A stretch of DNA of 64,000 bases from Flavobacterium sp. (GTDB lineage Bacteria; Bacteroidota; Bacteroidia; Flavobacteriales; Flavobacteriaceae): contig JAGOAL010000007.1 in the NCBI GenBank assembly GCA_017983975.1, positions 1-64,000 of the forward strand, given 5' to 3'. Below the pieces are notes generated by a model. It was not told the origin of the DNA. It made no database searches and worked only from the letters and a program-made list of their open reading frames with translations. Numbering within the stretch: the first letter of the stretch is position 1; each line of letters starts with the position of its first letter. Positions 35,659 to 45,313 of the stretch are shown here, piece after piece. The translations under genes were made by a program, and so were the position numbers.

Positions 35659-38600
35659 TTACTTTTTCAAATGCTTTTTATATGGAATATACGCAATAGC
35701 TGCAATTACTAATACAACTGCAAGTATGATGAAATAATAGGTAACATTTTGTTTTTCACCCGAAGCATAACTGTGTAAGCCGCTCAAGTGGAAATTAACT
35801 CCAAAATACGTCATTAAAATCGAAGCAAACGCTAAAACACTCATTACATTGTAAATCCATCTTCCGCGTAATGCTGGAACAAATCGTGCGTGAATTACAA
35901 ATGCATATACCATAATACTAATCAACGCCCAAGTTTCTTTTGGGTCCCAACCCCAATATCTTCCCCAACTTTCATTAGCCCATTGTCCTCCAAGGAAATT
36001 TCCTATGGTTAACATTACTAATCCAACAGTTAACGCCATTTCATTGATATATGTGATTTCGTCGATGCTCAATTTGATTTTATTTTTATTTTTTGCATTG
36101 GTGAAAATCATTAAGAACAAAGCAACTAAACCTAACACCATGGCTAAGGTAAACGGACCGTAACTAGCTACAATAACCGCAACGTGAATCATTAACCAAT
36201 ATGAATTTAATACCGGTTGTAAATTTCCAATTGATGGATCCATCCATTGCCAATGTGCTACCATTAATATAATAGAAACTACAAATGTTGTAGAAGCTAC
36301 AGTTAACTTTGATTTTCTTCCAAAAGCAAGACCAAAAAACATGGTTGCCCAACCTACATATATCATACTTTCATAGGCATCACTCCAAGGCGCATGACCT
36401 GAAATATACCAACGAACGGCTAATCCAAGCGTGTGTAAAACAAAAAACAACGCAATTATACCATGAAAGACATTTATACTTAATCGCGTAAATTTGTTGT
36501 CCTTAAAAATTTGTACGATACAAAAAGCCAACATCAAAACCCCAGCCAACATATATAAATAGAATAGTCGTTTGAAAATATCGTACTTATTATACATGAT
36601 TTCAGAATTGATTTTGCTTTCCGAAAGCATTACGGCTTTTCCATACTTTTTTTGATAATCGGTTAAACCTTTTAATAAACTATTTGGCAACTTATAATCA
36701 TCATTCAAAGTAGATTTATCAACGGCATTCAAATAAAACGGAACAATATTTTTTATGGAATCCAAAGCAGTTCCTGTTGGCTGATTGATTTCTAAATAAG
36801 ACACCCATTTATTGGTTTTATCGCCAGGTACCGGAAATACTTTTAATATCTGACCACTTAACGCCGAATATAATAAATTTACTTTTTTATCGGCATCAAT
36901 AAAATCTTTTTGAAATTGATTAGGCACAGGTTCTTTATAAGCCGCATCTAAATAATTGGCCAATTTATAACCACCTTTTTCATCAAAAAAGGAAACTAAT
37001 GGTGCATATTTTGCTTCTTTTTCAATGCCAATTATTTTACGAATACTGTCGTTTCCTCTTTTCAAATAAATAATAGGTAAATTATACCAATATTGAGGAA
37101 ATTGCGTCATTGAAATAAACGCTTGATCCGAATTCATTCCTTCATATGTATCACTTTTTGATACTTTTCGAAGTAATTCAGATGAAAACGTATTAATAGG
37201 TTTCATTCGACCCGCATCTTGGATAACTACTTTTCCAAATTCAGAAGCATGTTCTTCAGAAACAATATGCTGTTTTAATAGTTTTAGTGTTTCGGTTGTA
37301 TTAGGTTGGTGATTATGTTGTGCAAAAGCAAAGGTTGTAAATAAAAACAACACCAATCCTAATAACTGATTTTTCTTGGCTTTTGCTTTTTCTAATTTCT
37401 CTTTCAAACTAGCAAAACGAGTGTTTTTATTGAATAAAATAGCCATTAAACCGAAATACAATAAGAAATAACCAATATAAGTTATCCAAGTACCCCAAAA
37501 ATCATGACTTACCGATAATTGTGTTCCTTTTTCATCGGGATCAAAACCTGCCTGAAACAATCTAAAACCTTTGTAATCTAGAACATTATTCATAAATATA
37601 CTATCTTTAAAAGTGTTCTTATTTTCGGTATCAATTACTTCTACCTTACTTTTATAAGCGGAATAACTTTTTTCAGTTCCTGGATATTTATCGGCAATAA
37701 AATCATCTAATTTAATATTGAAAGGGGTGTTGTAAATTTTGCTTCCAAAGAATAAAGTAAATTCTAATGCACCAATTTTTACACTTTGAGGTACGCCTTG
37801 TTTTCCTTTAGAACCCACAAGTGTTACTGTTTCTTCTTTTCCTTGACTTTTTACTTTAACTACTATAGCATCATCTGTTTGTTTGTCTTTAAAATCATTA
37901 TTAGATTCTAAAGTCAATTCGCCTTTTATAGCGGGCTCTGGAAATACAAATTGTGCACCACCCATATTGTATAAAGATCGTAATAATAAAGCTTGCGGTG
38001 TGTTTTTTGTAACTTGACCTTGAAATTTATCGGCCATGCGCATAAAGTTTCCATCAAATGGCGATTGAATTGTGTAGGCTTCCCCTATTTTAGTAATATT
38101 AATAGCTCCTTCTGTAAATTTATTAAAGGCAAATAAAATATTGTGTAGATTTTGCACTTCACCTTCTTTTAAATAATGTTCATGGCGAGTTCCTCCACTC
38201 GATTCCACCATTTTAATCATTAATGTTCCGTTTTCAGAAGGTTTAATCGTTTCTTTTCCATTCAAAATAAAAGACTCATGAACTACTTCAAAAGGAATAT
38301 CACTAAATTCGCCACCCATTGAAAAATCATTACTAGCAAAAAGATTTAAAAATGCATCGTCTTTAACTTCAGGCGTTAAAATAAGGTCTTTTTCAAAGGT
38401 TTTTCGTTTCATTTCCCCTTTGTATTCGCCATCAACCAACACTGTCAAATACGGTTTATCCGAATAAATAATATTTGCGGTTTCGCCTTCACGTATTGGC
38501 ATCATTCCCTCATAACTGATATATCGAGTTACAAAAGCACCAATAATAATGAGAATAAAAGAAAGGTGTAATAATAACGTAGCCCAATTTTCTTTTTTGT

Positions 38601-38814
38601 GTAATTGGTAACGTTTTATATTACCGATGAAATTGATCACAAAAAACACCATTATGGATTCAAACCACCATGAATTATAAACAATAACCCTTGCGGTATC
38701 AGTATTGTAAGCGTCTTCTATAAAAGTGCCCGCAGCCATTGCAGCAGCAAAAACAATGAACAAAACCGCCATTAAACGGGTAGAAAACAAAAAGGAAGCT
38801 ATCTTTTTTTCCAT
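35659..38814 (-). CDS. ccsBA: Fused cytochrome c biogenesis protein CcsBA
   Basis: CcsBA carries haem across the inner membrane and attaches it to apocytochromes (system II). From ATG 38814 it is 1051 residues. The N-terminal half is ResB/CcsB-like with three early membrane helices and a large periplasmic part. The C-terminal half is CcsA, with the tryptophan-rich WWD motif WGRYWGWDPKETWALI near residue 960 that binds haem and flanking histidines. A promoter at 38847-38854 overlaps the longer ATG at 38847, so the shorter start MEKKIASFLF is used. Its substrates include the small cytochrome at 13956. Confidence 0.92.
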   Translation of the reverse strand: MEKKIASFLFSTRLMAVLFIVFAAAMAAGTFIEDAYNTDTARVIVYNSWWFESIMVFFVINFIGNIKRYQLHKKENWATLLLHLSFILIIIGAFVTRYISYEGMMPIREGETANIIYSDKPYLTVLVDGEYKGEMKRKTFEKDLILTPEVKDDAFLNLFASNDFSMGGEFSDIPFEVVHESFILNGKETIKPSENGTLMIKMVESSGGTRHEHYLKEGEVQNLHNILFAFNKFTEGAINITKIGEAYTIQSPFDGNFMRMADKFQGQVTKNTPQALLLRSLYNMGGAQFVFPEPAIKGELTLESNNDFKDKQTDDAIVVKVKSQGKEETVTLVGSKGKQGVPQSVKIGALEFTLFFGSKIYNTPFNIKLDDFIADKYPGTEKSYSAYKSKVEVIDTENKNTFKDSIFMNNVLDYKGFRLFQAGFDPDEKGTQLSVSHDFWGTWITYIGYFLLYFGLMAILFNKNTRFASLKEKLEKAKAKKNQLLGLVLFLFTTFAFAQHNHQPNTTETLKLLKQHIVSEEHASEFGKVVIQDAGRMKPINTFSSELLRKVSKSDTYEGMNSDQAFISMTQFPQYWYNLPIIYLKRGNDSIRKIIGIEKEAKYAPLVSFFDEKGGYKLANYLDAAYKEPVPNQFQKDFIDADKKVNLLYSALSGQILKVFPVPGDKTNKWVSYLEINQPTGTALDSIKNIVPFYLNAVDKSTLNDDYKLPNSLLKGLTDYQKKYGKAVMLSESKINSEIMYNKYDIFKRLFYLYMLAGVLMLAFCIVQIFKDNKFTRLSINVFHGIIALFFVLHTLGLAVRWYISGHAPWSDAYESMIYVGWATMFFGLAFGRKSKLTVASTTFVVSIILMVAHWQWMDPSIGNLQPVLNSYWLMIHVAVIVASYGPFTLAMVLGLVALFLMIFTNAKNKNKIKLSIDEITYINEMALTVGLVMLTIGNFLGGQWANESWGRYWGWDPKETWALISIMVYAFVIHARFVPALRGRWIYNVMSVLAFASILMTYFGVNFHLSGLHSYASGEKQNVTYYFIILAVVLVIAAIAYIPYKKHLKK

Positions 38815-38846
38815 GAGATTTAGGAATACTTTTTTTAAAATTGTCA

Positions 38847-38854
38847 CAAATGTA
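38847..38854 (-). promoter_or_regulatory. Promoter -7 element for ccsBA
   Basis: The minus strand reads TACATTTG, 32 nt before the preferred start at 38814. It overlaps the longer candidate start. Confidence 0.55.
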
Positions 38855-38917
38855 CTTAAAAGGAATAGTTTATGGAAAAGTTTAACAAAGGATTCACGAT
38901 TTTAAGCAGGTTTTAAT

Positions 38918-39649
38918 TTAGTATAGCATTTTAATTTCTTTGAGATCAAAAATCGAAATCACATTATTTTCTAATTCCAACTGTAATTTTCCTTCTGGAG
39001 TAACAGCTATAATTTTTCCTACAAATCTATTCCCTTGAACATCTTCAAATGTAGAAACTATTCCTCGTTTATATAAAAGTTCATGATAACGTTTCCAATA
39101 GTAATCAGCCGATTCCTCTTGAACATTCTCTAGATTAAATTGCAATTGTTGTGCTATCTTTAAAAGAATTTCTTCTTTATCAAATGGTTGCTTTTTCAAA
39201 ATTGCTAAAGAAGAAGCTTGAGGTAAATTATCAAATTGTGATTGATTCACATTAATACCAATTCCGATAACAGAAACTATTTCATGTTGATTTTTAATAC
39301 TATTCTCAATTAAAATGCCACCAATTTTCTTGTTTTCTGCCAAAATGTCGTTTGGCCATTTTATTTGAAATTCAATTGATGTTAGCTTTTTTAATGTTTC
39401 TACAACACTTAATGCAACAATACAATTAAGTAAAAATAAATTCGCAGTTTTATTGGGTGAATTTTGATATAGCATACTAAATGTTAACCCTTTATCACTT
39501 TCAGAAATCCAAGAAGCACCTCTTTGCCCCTTTCCTTCAGTTTGATTATTGGCTACTACAATCGTAAAATTTTCAGGCGATGCTTCATGTGCCAAATCCT
39601 TCAAAAAACGATTGGTGGAATCTATGGCATTGAGTTTGATAATATTCAT
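38918..39649 (-). CDS. birA: Biotin--[acetyl-CoA-carboxylase] ligase
   Basis: BirA activates biotin with ATP and attaches it to the carboxyl carrier protein. The 243-residue protein is the short type with no DNA-binding N-domain, so it is not a repressor. DSTNRFLKDL, the biotinoyl-AMP loop EGKGQRGASWIS near residue 36, KWPNDILAENKKIGGIL and GIGINVN are family blocks. It is divergent from rsfS. Confidence 0.94.
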   Translation of the reverse strand: MNIIKLNAIDSTNRFLKDLAHEASPENFTIVVANNQTEGKGQRGASWISESDKGLTFSMLYQNSPNKTANLFLLNCIVALSVVETLKKLTSIEFQIKWPNDILAENKKIGGILIENSIKNQHEIVSVIGIGINVNQSQFDNLPQASSLAILKKQPFDKEEILLKIAQQLQFNLENVQEESADYYWKRYHELLYKRGIVSTFEDVQGNRFVGKIIAVTPEGKLQLELENNVISIFDLKEIKMLY

Positions 39650-39706
39650 TTAGTACGAATAAGTTTTAATCTTATGTTAAGGTTCAAAAATAATGACAAA
39701 TTTTGA

Positions 39707-39714
39707 TACCTTTG
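39707..39714 (+). promoter_or_regulatory. Promoter -7 element for the rsfS-ftsH operon
   Basis: TACCTTTG followed by CA, 20 nt before the rsfS ATG. Confidence 0.6.
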
Positions 39715-39734
39715 CATAAATTCAAAAATAATAA

Positions 39735-40106
39735 ATGGCGAAGAAGCAGATTAACAATGATGATTTATTAGCAAACATCATTAAAGGGATAGAAGACGTA
39801 AAAGGAGAAAATATTGATATTCTTGATTTAAGAGAAATTGACAATACCGTTTGTGATTATTTTGTCATTTGTAATGGAAATTCAAATACACAAGTAAATG
39901 CTATTGTAGGTTCTATACAAAAAGTAGTTTCAAAAGAACTAAAAGACAAACCTTGGCACGTTGAAGGTGCTGAAAATGGTGAATGGGTATTGATGGATTA
40001 TGTAAATATTGTTGTACATGTCTTTCAAAAACACATTCGCGAATATTATCGAATTGAAAGTTTGTGGGGAGATGCAAAAATCACCACTATCGAAACTAAA
40101 TACTAA
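39735..40106 (+). CDS. rsfS: Ribosomal silencing factor
   Basis: RsfS binds L14 and blocks subunit joining when nutrients are scarce. The 123-residue protein shows the family core: IKGIEDVKGENIDILDLREI, CDYFVICNGNSNTQVNAIV, PWHVEGAENGEWVLMDYVNIVVHVF and YYRIESLWGDA. It starts the run rsfS-ftsH, with 8 nt between them, so the two are probably cotranscribed. Confidence 0.95.
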   Translation: MAKKQINNDDLLANIIKGIEDVKGENIDILDLREIDNTVCDYFVICNGNSNTQVNAIVGSIQKVVSKELKDKPWHVEGAENGEWVLMDYVNIVVHVFQKHIREYYRIESLWGDAKITTIETKY

Positions 40107-40114
40107 AAAATTTT

Positions 40115-42052
40115 ATGGCACAAAACACTGATAATAATTCTGGCTTTAAATTTAGTCCATGGATGAGTATTCTACTTGTTCTAGCTGTATTTTTTACAAT
40201 CAGTCTTTTCACAAACGGATTAAATTTAAGTAATCCTGGAAAGACTAGTTTGTCAAAATTTAATGATTTCATTGAAGCAGGACAAGTTCAAAAAGTTACT
40301 TTTAATAATACAAGTGCAACTATTTATTTAAAAAAAGCAGTATTATCTGATAAGATACATACTGACGTACAAAAAGATGTTACTGGTAAATTAAATGTAA
40401 AAGGGCCACATTATGTTACTGAAATTGGTGATGCTAAAGCCTTTCAGGATAACCTTACAAAAGCAAAAGCGGCAGGCAAAATTGCTGAATATGAAAAAGA
40501 ACCTGAAAGTATGTGGGGCGATATTATTTCGCTACTATTACCTGTAATATTATTAGGTGCTCTGTGGATTTTCATGATGCGAAGAATGTCGGGTGGCTCT
40601 GGTGGTGGCGGACAAATTTTCAGTATTGGAAAATCAAAAGCTAAATTATTTGATGAAAAAAACGACACCCGAATTACATTTGAAAATGTAGCCGGATTAG
40701 AAGGGGCTAAAGAAGAAATTCAAGAAATTGTAGAATTTCTTAAAAACCCTGAAAAATATACATCAATTGGAGGAAAAATTCCAAAAGGCGCTTTGCTTGT
40801 TGGACCTCCAGGAACTGGAAAAACCTTATTAGCAAAAGCCGTTGCGGGTGAAGCAAAAGTACCTTTCTTTTCTTTATCGGGTTCCGATTTTGTAGAAATG
40901 TTTGTGGGAGTTGGAGCTTCTCGTGTTAGAGATTTATTCAAACAAGCAAAAGAAAAATCACCTGCTATTATTTTTATTGACGAAATTGATGCCGTAGGTA
41001 GAGCCCGTGGAAAAAATAACATGACGGGTGCAAATGACGAAAGAGAAAATACATTAAATCAATTACTTACAGAAATGGATGGTTTTGGAACCAATTCAAA
41101 TGTAATTGTATTAGCTGCTACCAATCGTGCCGATGTTTTAGACAAAGCATTATTACGTGCTGGGCGTTTTGATCGACAAATTTATGTAGACTTACCAGAC
41201 ATTAGAGAGCGTGCAGCCATTTTTGAAGTGCATTTAAAACCTTTGAAAAAATCGGAGGAATTAGATACCGAATTTTTAGCTAAACAAACGCCAGGTTTTT
41301 CTGGTGCTGATATTGCAAATGTTTGTAACGAAGCAGCATTAATTGCAGCACGTAACGATAAAAAAGCGGTAGATAAACAAGATTTCTTAGATGCGGTTGA
41401 CCGAATTGTAGGCGGTTTAGAAAAGAAAAATAAAATTGTTACTCCCGATGAAAAAAGAGCTATTGCGATACATGAAGCAGGTCACGCAACGGTTAGTTGG
41501 ATGCTTGAACATGCAGCGCCGTTAGTAAAAGTTACAATTGTACCTCGTGGTCAAAGTTTAGGTGCCGCATGGTATTTACCAGAAGAACGATTAATTGTGC
41601 GCCCTGATCAAATGTTAGATGAAATGTGTGCAACAATGGGTGGAAGAGCCGCAGAGCGAGTTGTTTTTGATAAAATTTCAACTGGTGCCTTAAGCGATTT
41701 AGAAAAAGTTACACGTCAAGCTAGAGCAATGGTTACTATTTATGGTTTGAATGAAAAATTAGGAAACATCACATATTATGATTCGTCTGGCCAATCTGAT
41801 TATAATTTTTCAAAACCGTATTCAGAAGATACAGCTCGTGTAATTGATACCGAAATTTCAAAATTAATTGAAGAACAATATCAAAGAGCTATTACTATTT
41901 TGGAAAACAATAAGGAGAAGCTTACCCAACTTGCTGATATCTTAATCGAGAAGGAAGTAATTTTTAAAGATGATTTAGAAACTATTTTTGGGAAAAGACC
42001 TTTTGAAAAAGAAATCCCTGCTCCTATTGATGAAGACTTATCAACAAATTAA
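40115..42052 (+). CDS. ftsH: ATP-dependent zinc metalloprotease FtsH
   Basis: FtsH is a hexameric membrane AAA+ protease that degrades damaged membrane proteins and regulators. The 645-residue protein has two membrane helices (about 14-34 and 135-152) around a periplasmic domain, Walker A GPPGTGKT near 228, Walker [10 protein letters not shown], the second region of homology [21 protein letters not shown], and the zinc site HEAGH near 453. It ends with a terminator and is in the rsfS operon. Confidence 0.97.
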   Translation: MAQNTDNNSGFKFSPWMSILLVLAVFFTISLFTNGLNLSNPGKTSLSKFNDFIEAGQVQKVTFNNTSATIYLKKAVLSDKIHTDVQKDVTGKLNVKGPHYVTEIGDAKAFQDNLTKAKAAGKIAEYEKEPESMWGDIISLLLPVILLGALWIFMMRRMSGGSGGGGQIFSIGKSKAKLFDEKNDTRITFENVAGLEGAKEEIQEIVEFLKNPEKYTSIGGKIPKGALLVGPPGTGKTLLAKAVAGEAKVPFFSLSGSDFVEMFVGVGASRVRDLFKQAKEKSPAIIFIDEIDAVGRARGKNNMTGANDERENTLNQLLTEMDGFGTNSNVIVLAATNRADVLDKALLRAGRFDRQIYVDLPDIRERAAIFEVHLKPLKKSEELDTEFLAKQTPGFSGADIANVCNEAALIAARNDKKAVDKQDFLDAVDRIVGGLEKKNKIVTPDEKRAIAIHEAGHATVSWMLEHAAPLVKVTIVPRGQSLGAAWYLPEERLIVRPDQMLDEMCATMGGRAAERVVFDKISTGALSDLEKVTRQARAMVTIYGLNEKLGNITYYDSSGQSDYNFSKPYSEDTARVIDTEISKLIEEQYQRAITILENNKEKLTQLADILIEKEVIFKDDLETIFGKRPFEKEIPAPIDEDLSTN

Positions 42053-42060
42053 TATTAATA

Positions 42061-42099
42061 AAAAACTTAATTCCTGTTAAAAAGAATTAAGTTTTTTTT
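42061..42099 (+). terminator. Terminator after ftsH
   Basis: AAAAACTTAATTC pairs with GAATTAAGTTTTT and is followed by a T run. The LUD gene promoter begins immediately afterwards. Confidence 0.8.
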
Positions 42100-42107
42100 T
42101 ATCTTTG
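42100..42107 (+). promoter_or_regulatory. Promoter -7 element for the LUD-cdsA-psd run
   Basis: TATCTTTG, 33 nt before the ATG at 42141, at the end of the ftsH terminator. Confidence 0.55.
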
Positions 42108-42140
42108 ATTTTTACTGACTAAAATACCAGACAAAGATAA

Positions 42141-42746
42141 ATGAGTCTTTTTAAAAAATTTTTTAAAACTTCTTCTGAAGAAACGGATTCTAAGGAAAAT
42201 CTAGACGATAAAAGTCCTTATGCTCCAGCCGTTGATTTACCGATAGACGAACAATTTACTTTCAATTTCAAAGCAAATGGAGGTAAATTTATTTATTGTG
42301 AAAATTTATCGGAAATATCTGAAAATTTTGAAAATATTTTAGCAGAAAATGATTGGTTTGAATCTGAAGCACAATGCTTTGACTCTAGATTGTTTTATCT
42401 TTTAGATGAAAATAAATTAAATTACACTGATACTAAAAACCCAAAATTTTTCTTTTCTTTTTGTGAAAATTTAATTGCTGATGAAGGTTCTATTTTATTT
42501 TCTTCTCTTCAATTAAAACATTTTAAACCAAACGAATTACCTACAAACATGATTGTTTTTGCAACAACTAGTCAAATGGTAGTTTCTAAAGGTGATGGTT
42601 TGAGAGTTATTAAAAACAAACATGAAAAAGATTATCCTACCAACATCACTACTATAAAGTATTTTGAAGAAGTAAAAGAGCAAGACTTTTTGCATTATGG
42701 AAGTTGCCACAAAAATCTATATCTACTTCTTTTAGAAGATTTATAA
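42141..42746 (+). CDS. LUD-domain (LutC-like) protein
   Basis: A 201-residue protein whose core resembles the LUD/DUF162 domain of LutC, part of lactate utilisation complexes. The region AEN..WFESEAQCFDSRLFYLL, the segment FFSFCENLIADEGSILFSS and NMIVFATTSQMVVSKGDGL fit that fold. No LutA or LutB is present. The gene stands 1 nt before cdsA, a position it also keeps in related genomes as far as I recall, so a role linked to membrane lipid synthesis or redox is possible but unproven. Confidence 0.75.
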   Translation: MSLFKKFFKTSSEETDSKENLDDKSPYAPAVDLPIDEQFTFNFKANGGKFIYCENLSEISENFENILAENDWFESEAQCFDSRLFYLLDENKLNYTDTKNPKFFFSFCENLIADEGSILFSSLQLKHFKPNELPTNMIVFATTSQMVVSKGDGLRVIKNKHEKDYPTNITTIKYFEEVKEQDFLHYGSCHKNLYLLLLEDL

Positions 42747-42747
42747 T

Positions 42748-43554
42748 ATGAACGAAACGCTGAAAAGAGCATTATCTGGAGCCGTTTATATTGTATTATT
42801 GTTGGGCTGCATTTCCTATTCACAAGAAAGCTTAGCGATTCTATTTGGAATTTTCATGCTTATTGCGGTGTATGAATTTTGTAAAATTGCCCAACTTAAT
42901 TATTATTTTTCCATTCCAATAGCTGCAGTTTCTTATTATTTTCTGTGGAATAAAAGTCAAGAAATTAACATAAAAACAATTCTAGTTAGTATTGCTATAA
43001 TTATTTCTATAAAATTGTTGTTTTACTTATTTTCATTACAAAAAATGACTTTTAAAATTGTAACCCGATATCTATTATTAATTGGATACATTATTATTCC
43101 GTTTATCATTACAAACTATGTTGCATTGGGAAAAAAAGGATACAATCCTAAAATATTAATTTCGATATTAATTTTAATTTGGGCAAATGATACGTTTGCT
43201 TATTTGGTTGGGAAAAATTTCGGCCGAAATAAACTTTTTCCTAGTGTTTCTCCAAAAAAAACAATTGAAGGCTTCATTGGCGGACTTGTTTTTACGATTA
43301 TAAGTAGTATCTTGTTGTCTAAATTTTATATCGAATCCAAGATTTTATATATTTGGGTTGTAATTGCTATTATTGTTAGTATTTTCAGCACATTAGGCGA
43401 TTTAATTCAATCTAAATTTAAACGTGTTGCGGGTGTAAAAGACAGTGGTAAAATTATGCCTGGTCATGGTGGTATACTAGATCGGCTAGATAGTATTATA
43501 TTTGTCATTCCATTTATTAATTTGTTTTATTTAATTTTATATTATGTTTCATAA
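42748..43554 (+). CDS. cdsA: Phosphatidate cytidylyltransferase
   Basis: CdsA makes CDP-diacylglycerol from phosphatidate and CTP, the branch point of phospholipid synthesis. The 268-residue protein has about eight membrane helices and the signature SKFKRVAGVKDSGKIMPGHGG followed by ILDRLDS near the C-terminus (the metal-binding aspartates lie here). WANDTFAYLVGKNFGRNKL is the other conserved cytosolic loop. Its last 11 bases overlap the psd gene, so translation is coupled. Confidence 0.95.
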   Translation: MNETLKRALSGAVYIVLLLGCISYSQESLAILFGIFMLIAVYEFCKIAQLNYYFSIPIAAVSYYFLWNKSQEINIKTILVSIAIIISIKLLFYLFSLQKMTFKIVTRYLLLIGYIIIPFIITNYVALGKKGYNPKILISILILIWANDTFAYLVGKNFGRNKLFPSVSPKKTIEGFIGGLVFTIISSILLSKFYIESKILYIWVVIAIIVSIFSTLGDLIQSKFKRVAGVKDSGKIMPGHGGILDRLDSIIFVIPFINLFYLILYYVS

Positions 43555-44200
43555 AGAAGGTTCAAAAATCATTTTCATCTCCCTAGTAATTTCGGTCGGA
43601 CTTATATTCTTGGCAGATGTATTTTTAAAAGATTCATTTTGGTTATTAAAAACCATTCAAATAAGCGTACTTGTTTTTTTATTTTTGATTTTACAATTTT
43701 TCAGAAATCCAACTCGTATTGCCGACAATAGCGACAATCATATTCTAGCACCAGTTGATGGTAAAGTGGTTGTAATTGAAGAAGTATTTGAACCAGAATA
43801 TTTTAAAGACAAACGCTTGATGGTTTCCATATTTATGTCTCCTATTAATGTTCACGTTACTAGATATGCTTTAAATGGAGTGGTAAAATATAGCAAATAC
43901 CATCCTGGTAAATATTTAGTGGCTTGGCATCCAAAAGCAAGTGAGGAAAACGAAAGAACTACCGTTGTAATCAATAATCGAGTGTATGGTGAAGTCATGT
44001 ACCGTCAAATTGCTGGTGCATTAGCCCGTCGTATTGTAAATTATGCCCAAGAAGGTATGCGCGTTGTACAAGGAAAAGATGCCGGATTTATTAAATTTGG
44101 TTCAAGAGTAGATTTATATTTACCATTAGGAACAGAAGTTAATGTTAAAATTGGCGATAAAGCCATTGGAAATAAAACTGTTATTTGTAAAACTGCATAA
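43544..44200 (+). CDS. psd: Phosphatidylserine decarboxylase family proenzyme
   Basis: Psd converts phosphatidylserine to phosphatidylethanolamine. The 218-residue protein is the short, type A form with two membrane helices at about 10-50. The self-cleavage site, where a pyruvoyl group forms from serine, is the GS pair in FIKFGSRVDLYLPLGTEV near residue 185. DGKVV and SPINVHVTRYALNG are upstream conserved blocks. It overlaps cdsA, its metabolic neighbour, and precedes the acyl-CoA-binding protein gene by 5 nt. A phosphatidylserine synthase gene is not in the window. Confidence 0.93.
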   Translation: MFHKEGSKIIFISLVISVGLIFLADVFLKDSFWLLKTIQISVLVFLFLILQFFRNPTRIADNSDNHILAPVDGKVVVIEEVFEPEYFKDKRLMVSIFMSPINVHVTRYALNGVVKYSKYHPGKYLVAWHPKASEENERTTVVINNRVYGEVMYRQIAGALARRIVNYAQEGMRVVQGKDAGFIKFGSRVDLYLPLGTEVNVKIGDKAIGNKTVICKTA

Positions 44201-44205
44201 TACTA

Positions 44206-44487
44206 ATGAGTACAAAGGACTTAAATACATTATTTGACGAAGCATTTGCTAACGCACAACTTGTACCACAAGAATCTGTGCCGCAAGATATGCAACTCGT
44301 TTTGTATGGCTTATACAAACAAGCCACTTCTGAACGTACTAATCAATCACAGTATCAAAATCCACAAGATTTAATTAATGCTTTTAAATTGAATGCTTGG
44401 ATGCAGGTTAAACATTTAACGGTAGATGAAGCAAAAGAAAAATACATCGAAATAATCAATACCTTACTTAAAGAGCGTAATTTATAA
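44206..44487 (+). CDS. Acyl-CoA-binding protein
   Basis: A 93-residue four-helix protein that carries long-chain acyl-CoA in the cytosol. The ACBP pattern is clear: LNTLFDEAFANAQ, DMQLVLYGLYKQATSERT with the tyrosine and lysines that hold the CoA, and FKLNAWMQVKHLTVDEAKEKYIEII. It sits in the cdsA-psd run, which fits a role in delivering acyl groups for lipid synthesis. Confidence 0.93.
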   Translation: MSTKDLNTLFDEAFANAQLVPQESVPQDMQLVLYGLYKQATSERTNQSQYQNPQDLINAFKLNAWMQVKHLTVDEAKEKYIEIINTLLKERNL

Positions 44488-44490
44488 CCT

Positions 44491-45264
44491 ATGAAAAAAG
44501 TACTAGTATCATTCTCTTGTCTGTTGGTATTTCTAATTAGTTGTAAAGGAGGAAATGATTTAGAAGAAGTTCAAATTCCCGATCCTGAAGTAGAAACTAC
44601 ACAATTAGCTTATGGTAACCCAGGAGATGTAAAAGTAAATGAAGGCGGAACTTTTAAGATGAAAGGGCTAAAATATGCCTATGATGCATTAGAACCTCAT
44701 ATCGATGGTCGAACTATGCAAATTCATTATGCAAAACATCATTTAAATTATGCCAACAAACTTAATAAAGAAATAGACACAACTGATTTAGCTACAAAAT
44801 CAATTGAAGAAATTTTAACTAAATTAAATCCAAATAATAAAGCCCTACGAAATAACGCTGGTGGCTACTATAATCATAATTTATTTTTTGAAATTTTAGG
44901 ACCAAAAGCCGGCGGAACACCTACTGGTGAACTTGCTACAGCTATTGATACTGAATTGGGTTCATTTGATGATTTACAATCTCAATTAATTGATGCCGGT
45001 AACAATTTATTTGGAAGTGGCTGGGTGTGGCTTGTGGTAAAAAATGATGGTAAATTAGCCGTTACAAGCACTACCAACCAAGATAATCCGTTGATGCCAA
45101 ATGCAGAAGTTAGAGGAACTCCTATTCTAGCAATAGACGTTTGGGAACACGCCTATTATTTAAAACATCAAAACAAACGAAACGATTACCTCACCGCACT
45201 ATTTAATGTAATTGATTGGAAAGTCGTTAACGATAAGTATGAATCAGCATTAAATCGATTATAA
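44491..45264 (+). CDS. sodB: Iron/manganese superoxide dismutase, lipoprotein form
   Basis: A 257-residue superoxide dismutase preceded by a lipoprotein signal (lipobox LISC near residue 18) and an acidic linker, so it is placed in the envelope. The metal ligands are visible: histidine in QIHYAKHHLNYANKL, NHNLFFEIL, and DVWEHAYYLKHQNKRNDYL near the end. GSGWVWL is the conserved substrate channel. Choice between Fe and Mn cannot be decided by eye. The gene follows the ACBP gene by 3 nt and ends in a terminator. Confidence 0.92.
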   Translation: MKKVLVSFSCLLVFLISCKGGNDLEEVQIPDPEVETTQLAYGNPGDVKVNEGGTFKMKGLKYAYDALEPHIDGRTMQIHYAKHHLNYANKLNKEIDTTDLATKSIEEILTKLNPNNKALRNNAGGYYNHNLFFEILGPKAGGTPTGELATAIDTELGSFDDLQSQLIDAGNNLFGSGWVWLVVKNDGKLAVTSTTNQDNPLMPNAEVRGTPILAIDVWEHAYYLKHQNKRNDYLTALFNVIDWKVVNDKYESALNRL

Positions 45265-45293
45265 TTAAAAATCCCGCTATTGCGGGATTTTTA
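45265..45293. terminator. Bidirectional terminator between sodB and rocD
   Basis: ATCCCGC / GCGGGAT arms around TATT, with flanking A and T runs. Confidence 0.9.
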
Positions 45294-45313
45294 ATGGATT
45301 TTAAATACAAGAT